A stretch of 64,000 bases of DNA from [Leptolyngbya] sp. PCC 7376 (GTDB lineage Bacteria; Cyanobacteriota; Cyanobacteriia; Cyanobacteriales; MRBY01): assembly GCF_000316605.1 (NCBI RefSeq), contig NC_019683.1, positions 4,882,036-4,946,035 on the forward strand, in the 5' to 3' direction. Positions 54,243-63,754 of the stretch are shown piece after piece; position 1 is the first letter of the stretch; each line of letters starts with the position of its first letter. The position numbers were made by a program, and so were the translations under genes. Below the pieces are notes generated by a model that was not told where the DNA came from, ran no database searches, and was given only the letters and a program-made list of their open reading frames with translations.

Positions 54243-55589
54243 TTATGTTTTGACTGCAATATACCAGTTCAACATTCCACCGGCGATCGCCAACGCCGAT
54301 AGTCCAAGTAAAACAGGCTGCAATCCTAAAAATGTTTCTGCGACACCAGCTAGGGCCAGCGGCAGAGATAGAGCAATATTAACAGCATTATTCTGCAATC
54401 CAAACACTTTACCGCGCATGGCTGGAGGGGTTTCGCCTTGGATGGTCGTCTGCATCGGAATCCCAATGAGAGCGGCAAAAATACCTAAACCCCCAACGCT
54501 ACACAGGGTCAAGATCAAATTTTGGGTCGAAAAGGATAGAGCAATCAGGGCAATCGCCATACCAACAGAACCCCAAAGACTGAGCAAACGATAGGACAAA
54601 TTTTCGCCCCAGTTGCCCAGAAAGAAAGCACCAATGGCCATTCCCACACCGCCAGCAGCCAACAGAAAACCAAATTGTTCTGCCTTCAAACCGGGAATCT
54701 GCGCCGCTAAACTAACGGCCAAAACAGCTAATGCCGCAAACACACTAAACAGAATGACCAGCTGAATTAGGGCATTTCGTACCTGCTCATTTTGCTTGAG
54801 GTAGCGGATGCCGTCTTTAATATCTGCCCAGACATGGGGTTGTTCGAGCTGTCGGTCTTCTGGTTTTTCATTAGTTTGTAAGGCAATTAGTAATAGTCCG
54901 GCGATCGCATAAGCTCCACCCACCAATAATTCTTTGCCGAATGACCAATTTAGACCAAGGCCATCTATGAGGCGATCGCTCAACTGTAATAATGGTTCAC
55001 CCACCGCAAATCCTACAATCACAAGCACCATCATTGTCGTGGTGTAGAGAGAATTTGCGGCCAATAAATTCTTATTTTTGATAATTAGCGGTAAGACAGC
55101 TTGTTCTGCTGGCGCAAAAAATTGGGTGAGAGTTGAGACGAGAAACGTAATTCCCAGCAAAAACAAAAATCCGAGAGGCACTCCGAACACCGCCTGTTGC
55201 ACTTCCACTAACCACAGCAACAACGGTACACAAAGTACAAACAGTCCCCGTAGTAAATTCGAAACCACTAAAACACGCTTTTTTGACCAGCGATCAACAT
55301 ACACACCAGCCACAGATCCAAACAAAATTGCTGGGATTGTAAACGCAATCATGATGGCTGAAACCCAACCACTAATACTTTCATTCGCGATCTGAAAATT
55401 ACTCGCGATCAAAGCAATCATTAATACTAGATAAATCTTGTCCGCCAACTGCGAAAAAATTTGACCACTCCACAACACCAAAAATTTTGGGTTTTTCAGG
55501 ACTGGCATAAAACCATCAATTGTTTGAGCTGCTTCTATTGAAGGAGTTTCAGAGCCTTGTTTAATTGGTAATTCCGTTTCCGTTGGCAT
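54243..55589 (-). CDS. MFS transporter (drug/siderophore-exporter type)
   Basis: 448-residue major facilitator with about 12 hydrophobic helices in two halves, separated by a cytoplasmic loop (about 205-230, ALQTNEKPEDRQLEQPHVWA). The first half has the GXXXDRXXXKR-type motif as YVDRWSKKRVLVVSN (motif A). The pattern is that of the MFS_3 exporter group (enterobactin or multidrug exporters). The substrate is not evident. It sits immediately upstream of the family 4 glycosyltransferase. Confidence 0.85.
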   Translation of the reverse strand: MPTETELPIKQGSETPSIEAAQTIDGFMPVLKNPKFLVLWSGQIFSQLADKIYLVLMIALIASNFQIANESISGWVSAIMIAFTIPAILFGSVAGVYVDRWSKKRVLVVSNLLRGLFVLCVPLLLWLVEVQQAVFGVPLGFLFLLGITFLVSTLTQFFAPAEQAVLPLIIKNKNLLAANSLYTTTMMVLVIVGFAVGEPLLQLSDRLIDGLGLNWSFGKELLVGGAYAIAGLLLIALQTNEKPEDRQLEQPHVWADIKDGIRYLKQNEQVRNALIQLVILFSVFAALAVLAVSLAAQIPGLKAEQFGFLLAAGGVGMAIGAFFLGNWGENLSYRLLSLWGSVGMAIALIALSFSTQNLILTLCSVGGLGIFAALIGIPMQTTIQGETPPAMRGKVFGLQNNAVNIALSLPLALAGVAETFLGLQPVLLGLSALAIAGGMLNWYIAVKT

Positions 55590-55692
55590 TGGCTAGGCGG
55601 TTTTCTGGTAAGTCCTCTCCTTAGTATAAAACCGGCGATCGCCTGATGCCCGAAACAATCTAAACCTTCACAGTTTCGAACAAACCAATTTT

Positions 55693-57219
55693 CTAATCTT
55701 CGTCTTCCTCTCGCTCTTCTGCTTCTTCTGCGGCTTCTCTCTCTTTCTCTTCAGCCATAAGCTGTCGCACAATATCTTGAATTTCTTCGTGTCGGTTAAT
55801 CCCTTCAAAGGTGTAACGGTCATAATTTTGGCTGACAATTTGAGTTTGAATGTTATCGACCCGTTCATCGATGCCGGGGTGAGTCGATAGCCAAGTAGGT
55901 TGCGCCACACGATCTGGGTCATTATTTAACGTCACCGTCAAATTGTATAAACCATCAGCAGCATAGGGGCTAGAGGCTAAAATTTGTGTTCCGAGGGCAT
56001 CGGCCTGACGCTCCATATCACGGCTGTGATTCATCACAATTAGGCTGCCAGCAATACGGCCAAACGGTAGGGTGCTAGTGATATTGGCAGTTAAGTTTCC
56101 TTCCGTAACCAATTGAAAACCATGGGACAAAGCAGCATGGGCAATTTCATGGGATATCAGACCCGCCAATTCAGATTCAGATCTTGCCTCAAGAATTGCG
56201 CCTGCATAGATAAATATTTTGCCGCCTGGTAAAGCAAAAGCGTTTAATTCTTCATTGAGGACAACATAAAATTCATAGTTAAACCGATCTTGACCGACAT
56301 AAGTGGTGAGGCGATCGCCCATCTCTCGGACATAGGCTAAAACCGTCTCGTCTTCCACCATGGGTGCCACCTCTTGGATACGCTCACTAATGCGACTCCC
56401 AACAGCCTCTTCCCCTTCAAGAATGAGTACAGAACTCTCCAGCGCTGTGATCGGGCCTAGCAAACTTCCCGTTAAAGCAAACCCGATCGCCCCAGTAATG
56501 AAATTTGCAAAGGTATTTCCTCGAATCTCTGCTCGTAGATCTGATTGGTATTCTTCCCAATATTCATCCGCTAGGGTCATGAATGTTTCGTGCTGTTCAT
56601 TCTCTGGGTGTAAAAGTGCAAACCGCCGAGCCGCTAAAGAGGCAGCAAACCATTGCTCCGTCTGTTCATAAAACTCGATGGCATAGGTCATCAATTCCAT
56701 CGAACTGCCGTATCCACTCAGGGCATTTCCCAAGGATTCTGTGGCAGCTTCCACTTCTTCCTCAAGCAACAATTGCTCAATTTGAGTGATGCGGCCAGGA
56801 ATAAAATGCGGTGATTCTTCGGTCAATAAATTGAGAGAGATCAGCGTTTTGTTGGTCAGGTCTTGCTCTAAGCCTTCCTGGGTATTACGCCAATATACTC
56901 GTCCGGCAGGAGAGAGAGTCTCAGCATCACTAGTTGGTTCGAGGATTGCGTCTGTAATCTGGTTATCAAAGGCAGGTTTAGCAATCTGATAATATTCTCG
57001 CGCTGGAATTTTTTCTCCTTCATCCCACAGGCGATCGCCGATCCGGAGTTGCTGTTTGGCAAGATCAGCGGCGGGGCGCTCTGGTTGCAGCTCTGATTGA
57101 TGTCCCAATGGTTCAAATGCTCTAGTCGGCTGTAATGGGGACAAACCTAAAGCCAGCACCAAACCCAGCTGACCAAAATACATCCAACGATTGTGACGTA
57201 GACCGCGTGACTTTGCCAT
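55693..57219 (-). CDS. M48-family zinc metalloprotease with helical N-terminal region
   Basis: 508-residue secreted or periplasmic peptidase. N-terminal signal (YFGQLGLVLALGLSPLQPTRA, cleavage about residue 34). A TPR-like helical region covers about 110-215. The M48 domain has the zinc motif HEIAHAALSHG and the downstream Glu region DMERQADALGTQIL, with the preceding ALPGGKIFIYAGAI typical of BepA/LoiP-like members. The tail is nearly all acid (KEREAAEEAEEREEDED). The TTG start two codons before ATG 57219 is less likely. Possible role in outer-membrane protein quality control, by family analogy. Confidence 0.88.
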   Translation of the reverse strand: MAKSRGLRHNRWMYFGQLGLVLALGLSPLQPTRAFEPLGHQSELQPERPAADLAKQQLRIGDRLWDEGEKIPAREYYQIAKPAFDNQITDAILEPTSDAETLSPAGRVYWRNTQEGLEQDLTNKTLISLNLLTEESPHFIPGRITQIEQLLLEEEVEAATESLGNALSGYGSSMELMTYAIEFYEQTEQWFAASLAARRFALLHPENEQHETFMTLADEYWEEYQSDLRAEIRGNTFANFITGAIGFALTGSLLGPITALESSVLILEGEEAVGSRISERIQEVAPMVEDETVLAYVREMGDRLTTYVGQDRFNYEFYVVLNEELNAFALPGGKIFIYAGAILEARSESELAGLISHEIAHAALSHGFQLVTEGNLTANITSTLPFGRIAGSLIVMNHSRDMERQADALGTQILASSPYAADGLYNLTVTLNNDPDRVAQPTWLSTHPGIDERVDNIQTQIVSQNYDRYTFEGINRHEEIQDIVRQLMAEEKEREAAEEAEEREEDED

Positions 57220-57271
57220 GTTCAACCACAGTTTACAAACTGCCTAGATAATTTGTTGTCATAACCAAGGT

Positions 57272-57634
57272 TTATAACTTATTCAATTCTGCCTCTAAAG
57301 CCTGTGCAATAACTTCAAAGTTTTGGCAAAGTTTTGGCATTTCTTCTGTAATGACTGGCCAGTCTGAATTTTTGGCACAGGCTTCTATCGTCTGGCATTG
57401 CGTCGCAAATTGCTCCGCCCGAAAGAGACGGCTGCTGGATTTCAGGGTGTGGGCATTCCGTTCTAAAACTTCTAGATCTTTAGCGTCAAAGGCTTCTTTC
57501 ATGCCATCCAGTAATTTTGGGGAATCTTCCAAGAAAGCATTAACAACATCCCGAAGGACATCAGGATCATCACCGACGATACTCGTCAGGTCATCTAAGC
57601 TAATTGCGGAAACGGAAAGTGAATCATCAGACAT
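57272..57634 (-). CDS. Stand-alone Hpt (histidine phosphotransfer) protein
   Basis: 120 residues; four-helix Hpt domain with the phosphoacceptor His62 in RNAHTLKSSSRLF. Serine after the Lys-Ser pair matches classical Hpt proteins. It is the second orphan Hpt in this window, with different flanks and low similarity to the 30510 protein outside the motif. No hybrid kinase or receiver gene is adjacent. Confidence 0.9.
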   Translation of the reverse strand: MSDDSLSVSAISLDDLTSIVGDDPDVLRDVVNAFLEDSPKLLDGMKEAFDAKDLEVLERNAHTLKSSSRLFRAEQFATQCQTIEACAKNSDWPVITEEMPKLCQNFEVIAQALEAELNKL

Positions 57635-58173
57635 TGCAGCTTTATTTTGTCGTGTATTTCAATTGATTTTTGATAACTCTAGTGAATCGGTTCGTTAGGG
57701 ATCTCATCTCTAAATACGAACAACAAACAACGGTCAATCGCCTATTATACGGTTGAATCAGCTTTCGGATCGTCATTAGTAAATACTTGATTTTGACGAT
57801 GGCAAGTATTCTCTATTTCTCCATAAGCCTGCTTAAATATTAACGCCTTAGTCCAGCGGAATCAGAGAAACAATCCATATTCAAGAATTATTGATTTGCT
57901 CTGATCCCTGGCTATATTGCTTGTCATCCCCCATATTTTTTGGAATAAGGGTGATCGCCTTGCTCTTTACAACATGATGTCGCGATAAACAATTTTTCTG
58001 GAGCAGAACTATACAAGCTTAATTTAAGGCTGGAGTATAGACCTCTATGACTTTAAGAACTGTGACTAAAACAAGACTTTGGACAGCAGAATCCCCCCAA
58101 TTCTACGGGACTAGGCAAGTCCTTCGGTAAAATATATTGGGCAATTTTTCGATAGGAATAAAAGACAATCAGA
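57635..58173. other. Intergenic region between the Hpt gene and purD
   Basis: 539 bases without a credible frame. AATACTTG (57782-57789) and CAAGTATT (57803-57810) form an eight-base inverted repeat with a 13-base gap, which might be an operator but could be chance. Confidence 0.35.
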
Positions 58174-59439
58174 ATGAAGATATTAGTGATCGGTAGTGGC
58201 GGTAGAGAACATGCGATCGCCTGGAAGTTACTCCAGTCTCCAAATGTCGATGTGGTGGTTTGCGCTCCGGGTAATGGTGGCACTGCAACGCTAGAGAATT
58301 GTGAGAATGTGGCGATCGCTGTCGATGATTTCGAAGGAATTGCCAAAATCTGCACTGATCAAACCATTGATTTTGTTGTTGTTGGCCCAGAAGTCCCTTT
58401 AGCAATGGGTTTAGCCGATTTCCTCGCTGAGAAATCAATTCCTGTATTTGGCCCGAAAAAAGAAGGCGCGATTATTGAGGCGAGTAAGGCTTGGGCAAAA
58501 GCTCTAATGGACGAGGCAGGTGTCCCTACTGCAGCATCTGGAACATTCACAGACCCCCAAGCAGCCAAAGATTACATCCAAGCTCAAGGTGCCCCGATTG
58601 TCGTGAAAGCAGATAGTCTCGCTGCGGGTAAAGGGGTAATCGTCGCAGAAACAACTGATGAGGCGATCGCTGCCGTCGACAAACTCTGGGAACAGGGCTA
58701 TGACACCCTCGTCGTCGAAGAATTTTTAATTGGGCAGGAAGTTTCCGTATTGGCGCTCTGTGACGGTAAAAGTATTCGCCCACTTTTGCCTTCCCAAGAC
58801 CACAAACAAATTGGAGAAGGAGATACGGGCGAAAATACGGGTGGCATGGGCGTATATGCTCCCACTCCTCTTGCGCCACCGGATGTGATGGCAAAAGTCC
58901 AAGTCGATGTCCTCGAAGCAACCTTAAAAACCTTACAAGCCCGAGGCATCGATTATCGCGGCATCCTCTATGCAGGTTTGATGATTAGCCCGGACGGCGT
59001 AATTAAAGTTCTCGAATTTAATTGCCGTTTCGGTGATCCAGAAACCCAAGCCGTTTTACCGCTCCTCGAAACGCCCCTCGACAAAGTGCTCCTCGCTTGC
59101 GTTAATCAAACCTTAGCTGAACTCCCACCGCTGACATGGTATGACGGAAGCGCAGTCTGCGTTGTAGCAGCTTCGGCCGGTTATCCAGGTGCTTATGAAA
59201 AAGGCAAAGTAATTACAGGTCTCGAAGCAGCAGAAAGTCTTAAGGCGACAATCTTCCATGCTGGGACAAAATTAGAAGGAGAAAAGCTTGTAACCAATGG
59301 TGGACGTGTGCTCGGGGTTACCTGCCTCGGTAAAACTTTCGATGAGGCGATCACCAATGTTTACCAAGCCATCCCGAACGTAAACTTCGAAGGAATTTAC
59401 TATCGAAGTGATATCGGACATCGCCTCAAGAAAGCATGA
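58174..59439 (+). CDS. purD: Phosphoribosylamine-glycine ligase (GAR synthetase)
   Basis: Second step of purine synthesis. The 421 residues form an ATP-grasp enzyme: N-terminal KILVIGSGGREHAIAWKL, the conserved VGPEVPLAMGLAD, the ATP-binding VVKADSLAAGKGVIVAE, and the metal/ATP signature VLEFNCRFGDPETQ. Length matches the family. nblS follows 68 bases downstream on the same strand, so cotranscription is likely. Confidence 0.97.
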   Translation: MKILVIGSGGREHAIAWKLLQSPNVDVVVCAPGNGGTATLENCENVAIAVDDFEGIAKICTDQTIDFVVVGPEVPLAMGLADFLAEKSIPVFGPKKEGAIIEASKAWAKALMDEAGVPTAASGTFTDPQAAKDYIQAQGAPIVVKADSLAAGKGVIVAETTDEAIAAVDKLWEQGYDTLVVEEFLIGQEVSVLALCDGKSIRPLLPSQDHKQIGEGDTGENTGGMGVYAPTPLAPPDVMAKVQVDVLEATLKTLQARGIDYRGILYAGLMISPDGVIKVLEFNCRFGDPETQAVLPLLETPLDKVLLACVNQTLAELPPLTWYDGSAVCVVAASAGYPGAYEKGKVITGLEAAESLKATIFHAGTKLEGEKLVTNGGRVLGVTCLGKTFDEAITNVYQAIPNVNFEGIYYRSDIGHRLKKA

Positions 59440-59507
59440 TTTGCAACAAAACGTTACATTGTATTTAATATAAACAACCCAACTGCTGTTATTTCCCAAA
59501 AAGTACC

Positions 59508-61499
59508 TTGCTAACCCTCATCACCAAACTCCGCGACATCATCTCCCGCTGGTGGTCAGAATTCACCCTCCAAACCAAGCTCATGGCGGCAGGGACCCTG
59601 GCTGTGTCGCTTTTGATGAGTGGCTTTACTTTTTGGGCAGTGAACTCTATCCAACAGGATGCCAAGCTAAACGACACTCGTTTCGGTAGTGACTTGGGAC
59701 TTTTATTAGAAGCCAATGTCTCGCCCCTTGTGGCTTCGGGTAGTGTTAACGATTTAGCCGAATTTACAAGGCGTTTTTACAACAGCACAGAGAGTGTTCG
59801 TTACCTGATTTATGCCAATGTCGATGGCGATATCTTTTATGGCATTCCCTATTCCGAAGCAGAAATTCAGAATAGTCTAACAATCGCCCGCCGCATCACC
59901 CCACCTGATGACTATGCACCAGATAGTTATCGCCCCATCTCCAAGCAGCATGCCACTCCCAATGGTGAAGTGACTGATGTTTTTGTGCCGCTCCACCAAA
60001 ATGACAAATATTTAGGCGTAATGGTAGTTGGCATTAATCCCAATGCCACCGTTGTCGCTTCTTCTAACCTCACTCGCGATGTCACCCTTGCGGTGTTCGT
60101 CTTTATTTGGGTGATGGTCATTCTGGGGGGGGTTTTCAATGCTTTAACGATTACTCGGCCAATTAAAGAATTGCTCGATGGGGTCAAAAATATTGCAACA
60201 GGGAATTTTCAGCAGCGGATTGATCTACCGTTTGGTGGCGAATTAGGAGAGCTAATTTTGAACTTTAACGAGATGGCAGAGCGTCTCGAAAGTTATCAAG
60301 AACAAAATATTGATGAGCTGACATCCGAAAAGGCAAAACTCGAAACATTAGTCGCCACTATTGCGGATGGTGCAGTACTTCTCGACACGGATCTCAAGGT
60401 AATTTTGGTCAATCCCACCGCGAAGAAAATCTTTAATTGGGATGAACAGGCGATCGCCGGAGAAACGGTTTTATATCACCTACCCGCATCCGTTACCACT
60501 CAAATCACCAAGCCACTCTTCCAAATTGCTGCAGGTGAAAATCCAGACTCAGACTTCGCAATTGAGCACCATTCCATTCCCTCAGAGGGTTCTGAAAACA
60601 TACGCGGCAACGAATTTAAAATTAACCTCAATGATTTAGATGAATCGATTGAGCCAAAAACTGTCCGTATTCTGTTGACAGAGGTCACAGATAACACGAA
60701 AGGTAGCGTACGAGGCATCGCGATGACGGTGCAGGACATCACGAAAGAAGCGGAGCTCAATAAAGCCAAGAGCCAATTTATTAGTAACGTTTCCCATGAA
60801 CTACGCACCCCGCTATTTAATATCAAATCTTTTATCGAGACGCTCCACGAATATGGAGAAGATCTGTCTGAAACTGAAAAGCAAGAGTTTTTAGCCACCG
60901 CGAATCACGAAACCGATCGCCTCACTCGATTAGTAAATGACGTCTTGGATTTATCGCGTCTCGAATCTTCTCGGGTTTACAACTTAGAAGCGGTTGATCT
61001 TGTTCAGCCTATCGAACAGACTTTGCGGACTTATCAATTAAACGCCCGCGATCAAGGCATTGAATTAGCCTATTGCATTGACCCTGAGTTACCTCAGGTT
61101 TTAGGGCATTACGATCTGTTGTTACAGGTGCTGACAAATTTAGTGGGGAATTCCCTCAAATTCACTAAAGATGGCGGCAAGATTGTGATTCAGGCTTATA
61201 CATTACCTTCTGTTGACGATACGGTGAGAATTGAAATTGCGGACACTGGCATCGGCATTGACCCCGAAGACCAAGAGGCAATTTTTGACCGTTTCTTTAG
61301 GGTCGAGAACCGCGTTCATACCTTGGAAGGTACAGGTTTAGGGCTCTCAATTGTTCAAAATATTATTGAGAAGCACAATAGCCGCATTAATTTAATTAGT
61401 GAGGTCGGTATTGGCACAACATTTTGGTTTGAGTTATCGACGCCTCAAGTAGCCTTGCCAGAGTCTCAAACACAGGCAATGGATTTAACTCTGTCCTAA
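59508..61499 (+). CDS. nblS: Membrane sensor histidine kinase NblS (Hik33/DspA)
   Basis: Conserved cyanobacterial and red-algal plastid (ycf26) kinase controlling responses to high light, nutrient stress and cold. The 663 residues have two membrane helices (about 27-47 and 188-210), an extracytoplasmic sensor between them, HAMP (about 212-265), PAS (about 280-400), the HisKA box VSHELRTP (His430), and a complete HATPase (N box LVGNSLKF, DTGIGI, EGTGLGLS). TTG at 59508 gives MLTLITKLRDIIS; the next ATG would cut into the first membrane helix. The purD neighbour is consistent with the synteny I recall for this gene. Confidence 0.93.
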   Translation: MLTLITKLRDIISRWWSEFTLQTKLMAAGTLAVSLLMSGFTFWAVNSIQQDAKLNDTRFGSDLGLLLEANVSPLVASGSVNDLAEFTRRFYNSTESVRYLIYANVDGDIFYGIPYSEAEIQNSLTIARRITPPDDYAPDSYRPISKQHATPNGEVTDVFVPLHQNDKYLGVMVVGINPNATVVASSNLTRDVTLAVFVFIWVMVILGGVFNALTITRPIKELLDGVKNIATGNFQQRIDLPFGGELGELILNFNEMAERLESYQEQNIDELTSEKAKLETLVATIADGAVLLDTDLKVILVNPTAKKIFNWDEQAIAGETVLYHLPASVTTQITKPLFQIAAGENPDSDFAIEHHSIPSEGSENIRGNEFKINLNDLDESIEPKTVRILLTEVTDNTKGSVRGIAMTVQDITKEAELNKAKSQFISNVSHELRTPLFNIKSFIETLHEYGEDLSETEKQEFLATANHETDRLTRLVNDVLDLSRLESSRVYNLEAVDLVQPIEQTLRTYQLNARDQGIELAYCIDPELPQVLGHYDLLLQVLTNLVGNSLKFTKDGGKIVIQAYTLPSVDDTVRIEIADTGIGIDPEDQEAIFDRFFRVENRVHTLEGTGLGLSIVQNIIEKHNSRINLISEVGIGTTFWFELSTPQVALPESQTQAMDLTLS

Positions 61500-61522
61500 G
61501 GTTGCTTTTTAATGAGAGCTGT

Positions 61523-62557
61523 TTAAATTAGGCAACGTCGGTTAATCACCTGAATAATATTAAAAATTTCCTGCTTATACTGAATCTGGCTTTTATCCAT
61601 TTTCCGTAAGCAATCTAGCCATTGGCGATCGCCCAAATTAATACTTTGCAGTAGCTCGAAAATCAGATTGTAGCCTTGGGCGTACTGATAATTTTGGAAG
61701 CAATTATTAATGTACTGGAACAGTTGACGGGCGATCGCCTGCTGAGCCAAATCCATTTCTTGGCGTGAATAGCAAGCATGGCGTGATCCAATCAACTTTA
61801 GAAAAGACTGAGACAGTTGACCACTATGACGAAAAAGCTGACCCGTCTCTTCATCGAATGCCACATTACAAATTGAACGCGGTACATAAAACCATCGAAA
61901 ACAACCATGGGCTAACCGTCGCAGTAATTCCCACAACGCAGCATCAGCCAGTTCAGGCTTTAGGCCGCCGCTACTATACCAAAGATATTTCCGAAAAAGA
62001 GTCGATCCAAACCTTAAAGGATTTTGATACAGGAAATGATATTTAAATGCTTCTGTCACAAAGCCTTCAGACTCTAACATTGGAGATTTTTCAATCACCT
62101 GCTGCTCATCGTTCAGACGATTAAACCGACAAGAAATAAGTTCGATATCAGGAGCCTCTTTAATCGCTGCCGTAAACTCAAAAAATGCTGATTTAAAAAG
62201 TTGATTATCAGTCTGAGAAATATAAATCCATTCCCCGTTCGCCACACGCACTGCTTCGTTCAATGCCCCATTAAAGCTTGAGGCATCATCGCCCTGAATC
62301 GCAGTAAGAAAAGAAAAACGATAGGGTGAGCTCTCAATCTCTTCGTAATAACAGTCTAAAAGCTTTTCCCATTGGCTTTTTAGATATTCACTAGCATCCA
62401 TTTCAGGCAAGACTAAAATAACTTCTGTAAGTTGATGATGACCTTGCATCAAAAGACTTTTTAGCCAGGTTTCTGACGCAGACCAGGACGATCTAAATGG
62501 TGCAATAATCGAAAATTCAATTTGTTTATCCGCCACAAAACAATGGGGATTTAACAT
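61523..62557 (-). CDS. Glycosyltransferase-like protein (GT-A fold, catalytic motif degenerate)
   Basis: 344 residues. N-terminal half resembles GT2 enzymes (FSIIAPFRSSWSASETWLKS; GALNEAVRVANGEWIYISQ). The DxD motif expected next reads QTDNQ, so metal binding may be lost. The second half (about 200-340) is helical with no recognised motif. Possible roles include surface polysaccharide assembly or a non-catalytic paralogue. Convergent with nblS. Confidence 0.6.
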   Translation of the reverse strand: MLNPHCFVADKQIEFSIIAPFRSSWSASETWLKSLLMQGHHQLTEVILVLPEMDASEYLKSQWEKLLDCYYEEIESSPYRFSFLTAIQGDDASSFNGALNEAVRVANGEWIYISQTDNQLFKSAFFEFTAAIKEAPDIELISCRFNRLNDEQQVIEKSPMLESEGFVTEAFKYHFLYQNPLRFGSTLFRKYLWYSSGGLKPELADAALWELLRRLAHGCFRWFYVPRSICNVAFDEETGQLFRHSGQLSQSFLKLIGSRHACYSRQEMDLAQQAIARQLFQYINNCFQNYQYAQGYNLIFELLQSINLGDRQWLDCLRKMDKSQIQYKQEIFNIIQVINRRCLI

Positions 62558-62598
62558 CTTTCAGTTTGAAGAGAGGAGCCCTTTTATTTACAAAATCA

Positions 62599-63174
62599 TT
62601 ACTGTCTCTTCAGGAAAAGCTGTGTGAAATAATAGACACCTTCTTCATTTTTTACGACGCCAATGCCCGTCAGATGATAGTCACCAATAATATTTTCGTG
62701 GTGTCCCGGACTGTCAATCCAGCCTTCCACAGCTGTAGTCGCCAAGTCTTCATAGCCTTGTAAGAGGGCCAGATTTTCACCGACACTTGCATACTTGAGG
62801 GCTTTCTTTTCTAGGTTTTCAGCACGTTGATCAAAACCATCATGGGAAAATTCAGCTGCGCCAGACGCCATTTTGCCGCTGAATTTACGAGACTCATCAA
62901 TAATCCGATAGTCCAATTCGAGAGGGCTTAAACCGCGGCTCTGACGATAAGTATTAATTTGTGCGTGAATCTCGGTTTCAATCTGCGCTGTAGAGGGATG
63001 ACGAAGTTTCTGGGTTGATGGAGCTGATGATTGTGAAACCGCAGTCTGTGGCGCAGTAATGGGTGAAGTCGGCTGTTGAGTTTGAGGAGCATTTTCTGTC
63101 CGGTTTAGTACGACACGACTCCCAAAGTAGAAAAGTAAAGGGATGATGAGTCGTACAATCCAAGGCTGTCTCAT
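62599..63174 (-). CDS. CAP-superfamily (SCP/PR-1-like) extracytoplasmic protein
   Basis: 191 residues: N-terminal uncleaved anchor or signal (about 7-20, VRLIIPLLFYFGSRVV), a Gln/Thr/Pro/Ser-rich linker, then a CAP domain (about 60-190). The family features are the His in AAEFSHDGFDQRAENL, ENLALLQGY, and the WIDSPGHHENIIGDY signature with a second His. Bacterial members (YkwD type) are common, but their function is mostly unknown. Confidence 0.85.
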   Translation of the reverse strand: MRQPWIVRLIIPLLFYFGSRVVLNRTENAPQTQQPTSPITAPQTAVSQSSAPSTQKLRHPSTAQIETEIHAQINTYRQSRGLSPLELDYRIIDESRKFSGKMASGAAEFSHDGFDQRAENLEKKALKYASVGENLALLQGYEDLATTAVEGWIDSPGHHENIIGDYHLTGIGVVKNEEGVYYFTQLFLKRQ

Positions 63175-63256
63175 TATTTAGTTACCAAACAATTTTTATT
63201 GTGAGTCTTAATCAAAGCATCCTTCTTTCTATTGTAAAAATCCGGATCTGGAATGA

Positions 63257-63742
63257 CTATTTGTCGGCGATCGCCACAGGTTCTTCTTGAAATTGTTGCT
63301 CATCATTTAGCCGCCAGCTAAGGGTTTGAGAGACTTGCTGTGCTGTAACAGACATAATCAAGTAAGAATACATTTGCCATGCAATTTGGCGATCATATTC
63401 GGAGGGAATAGCGGGATGATCAGGGTGGGAATGGTAAATGCCAATGATCTCTAAATTTTCATTTCGAGCGTATTTTTGAGCACGGAGAATCTCAATCGGG
63501 GCGATCGCAAATCGATTTAAACGAGAAGGCTTGGAGTTTGTGTTGGATAAATTAGTTCTTGTTTTTGAGGATTCCGACATCAAAAAATCAGCAGTCCAAC
63601 TATTTTCGGTTCGCCATAGTTGAACTACTTGCACAACGTCCTCTATTCGCTGGCCAAGCATTAGTCCACAGCATTCTTCTGGGTAACATTCATGGGCATG
63701 AAGATGAAGCTGTTCTAAATGCTCTGGCTGCAATTTGAGCAT
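63257..63742 (-). CDS. JAMM/MPN+ metalloprotease (Mov34 type)
   Basis: 161-residue zinc isopeptidase-fold protein. The catalytic Glu lies in YPEECCGLMLGQ, and the JAMM motif HSHPDHPAIPSEYD is complete. AAGGAG precedes the ATG. Bacterial stand-alone JAMM proteins can cleave C-terminal tails from ThiS/MoaD-like sulphur carriers (cysteine or cofactor pathways), but no carrier or E1-like gene is visible in this window. It lies 12 bases behind the partial gene upstream, so the two are one unit. Confidence 0.88.
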   Translation of the reverse strand: MLKLQPEHLEQLHLHAHECYPEECCGLMLGQRIEDVVQVVQLWRTENSWTADFLMSESSKTRTNLSNTNSKPSRLNRFAIAPIEILRAQKYARNENLEIIGIYHSHPDHPAIPSEYDRQIAWQMYSYLIMSVTAQQVSQTLSWRLNDEQQFQEEPVAIADK

Positions 63743-63754
63743 TAAAAAGCTCCT

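Noticed and set aside
57782-57810. AATACTTG / CAAGTATT inverted repeat as an operator of purD
   Set aside because: Only eight bases with a 13-base gap, almost 370 bases from the purD start, and no second copy found; kept as a remark in the intergenic entry.
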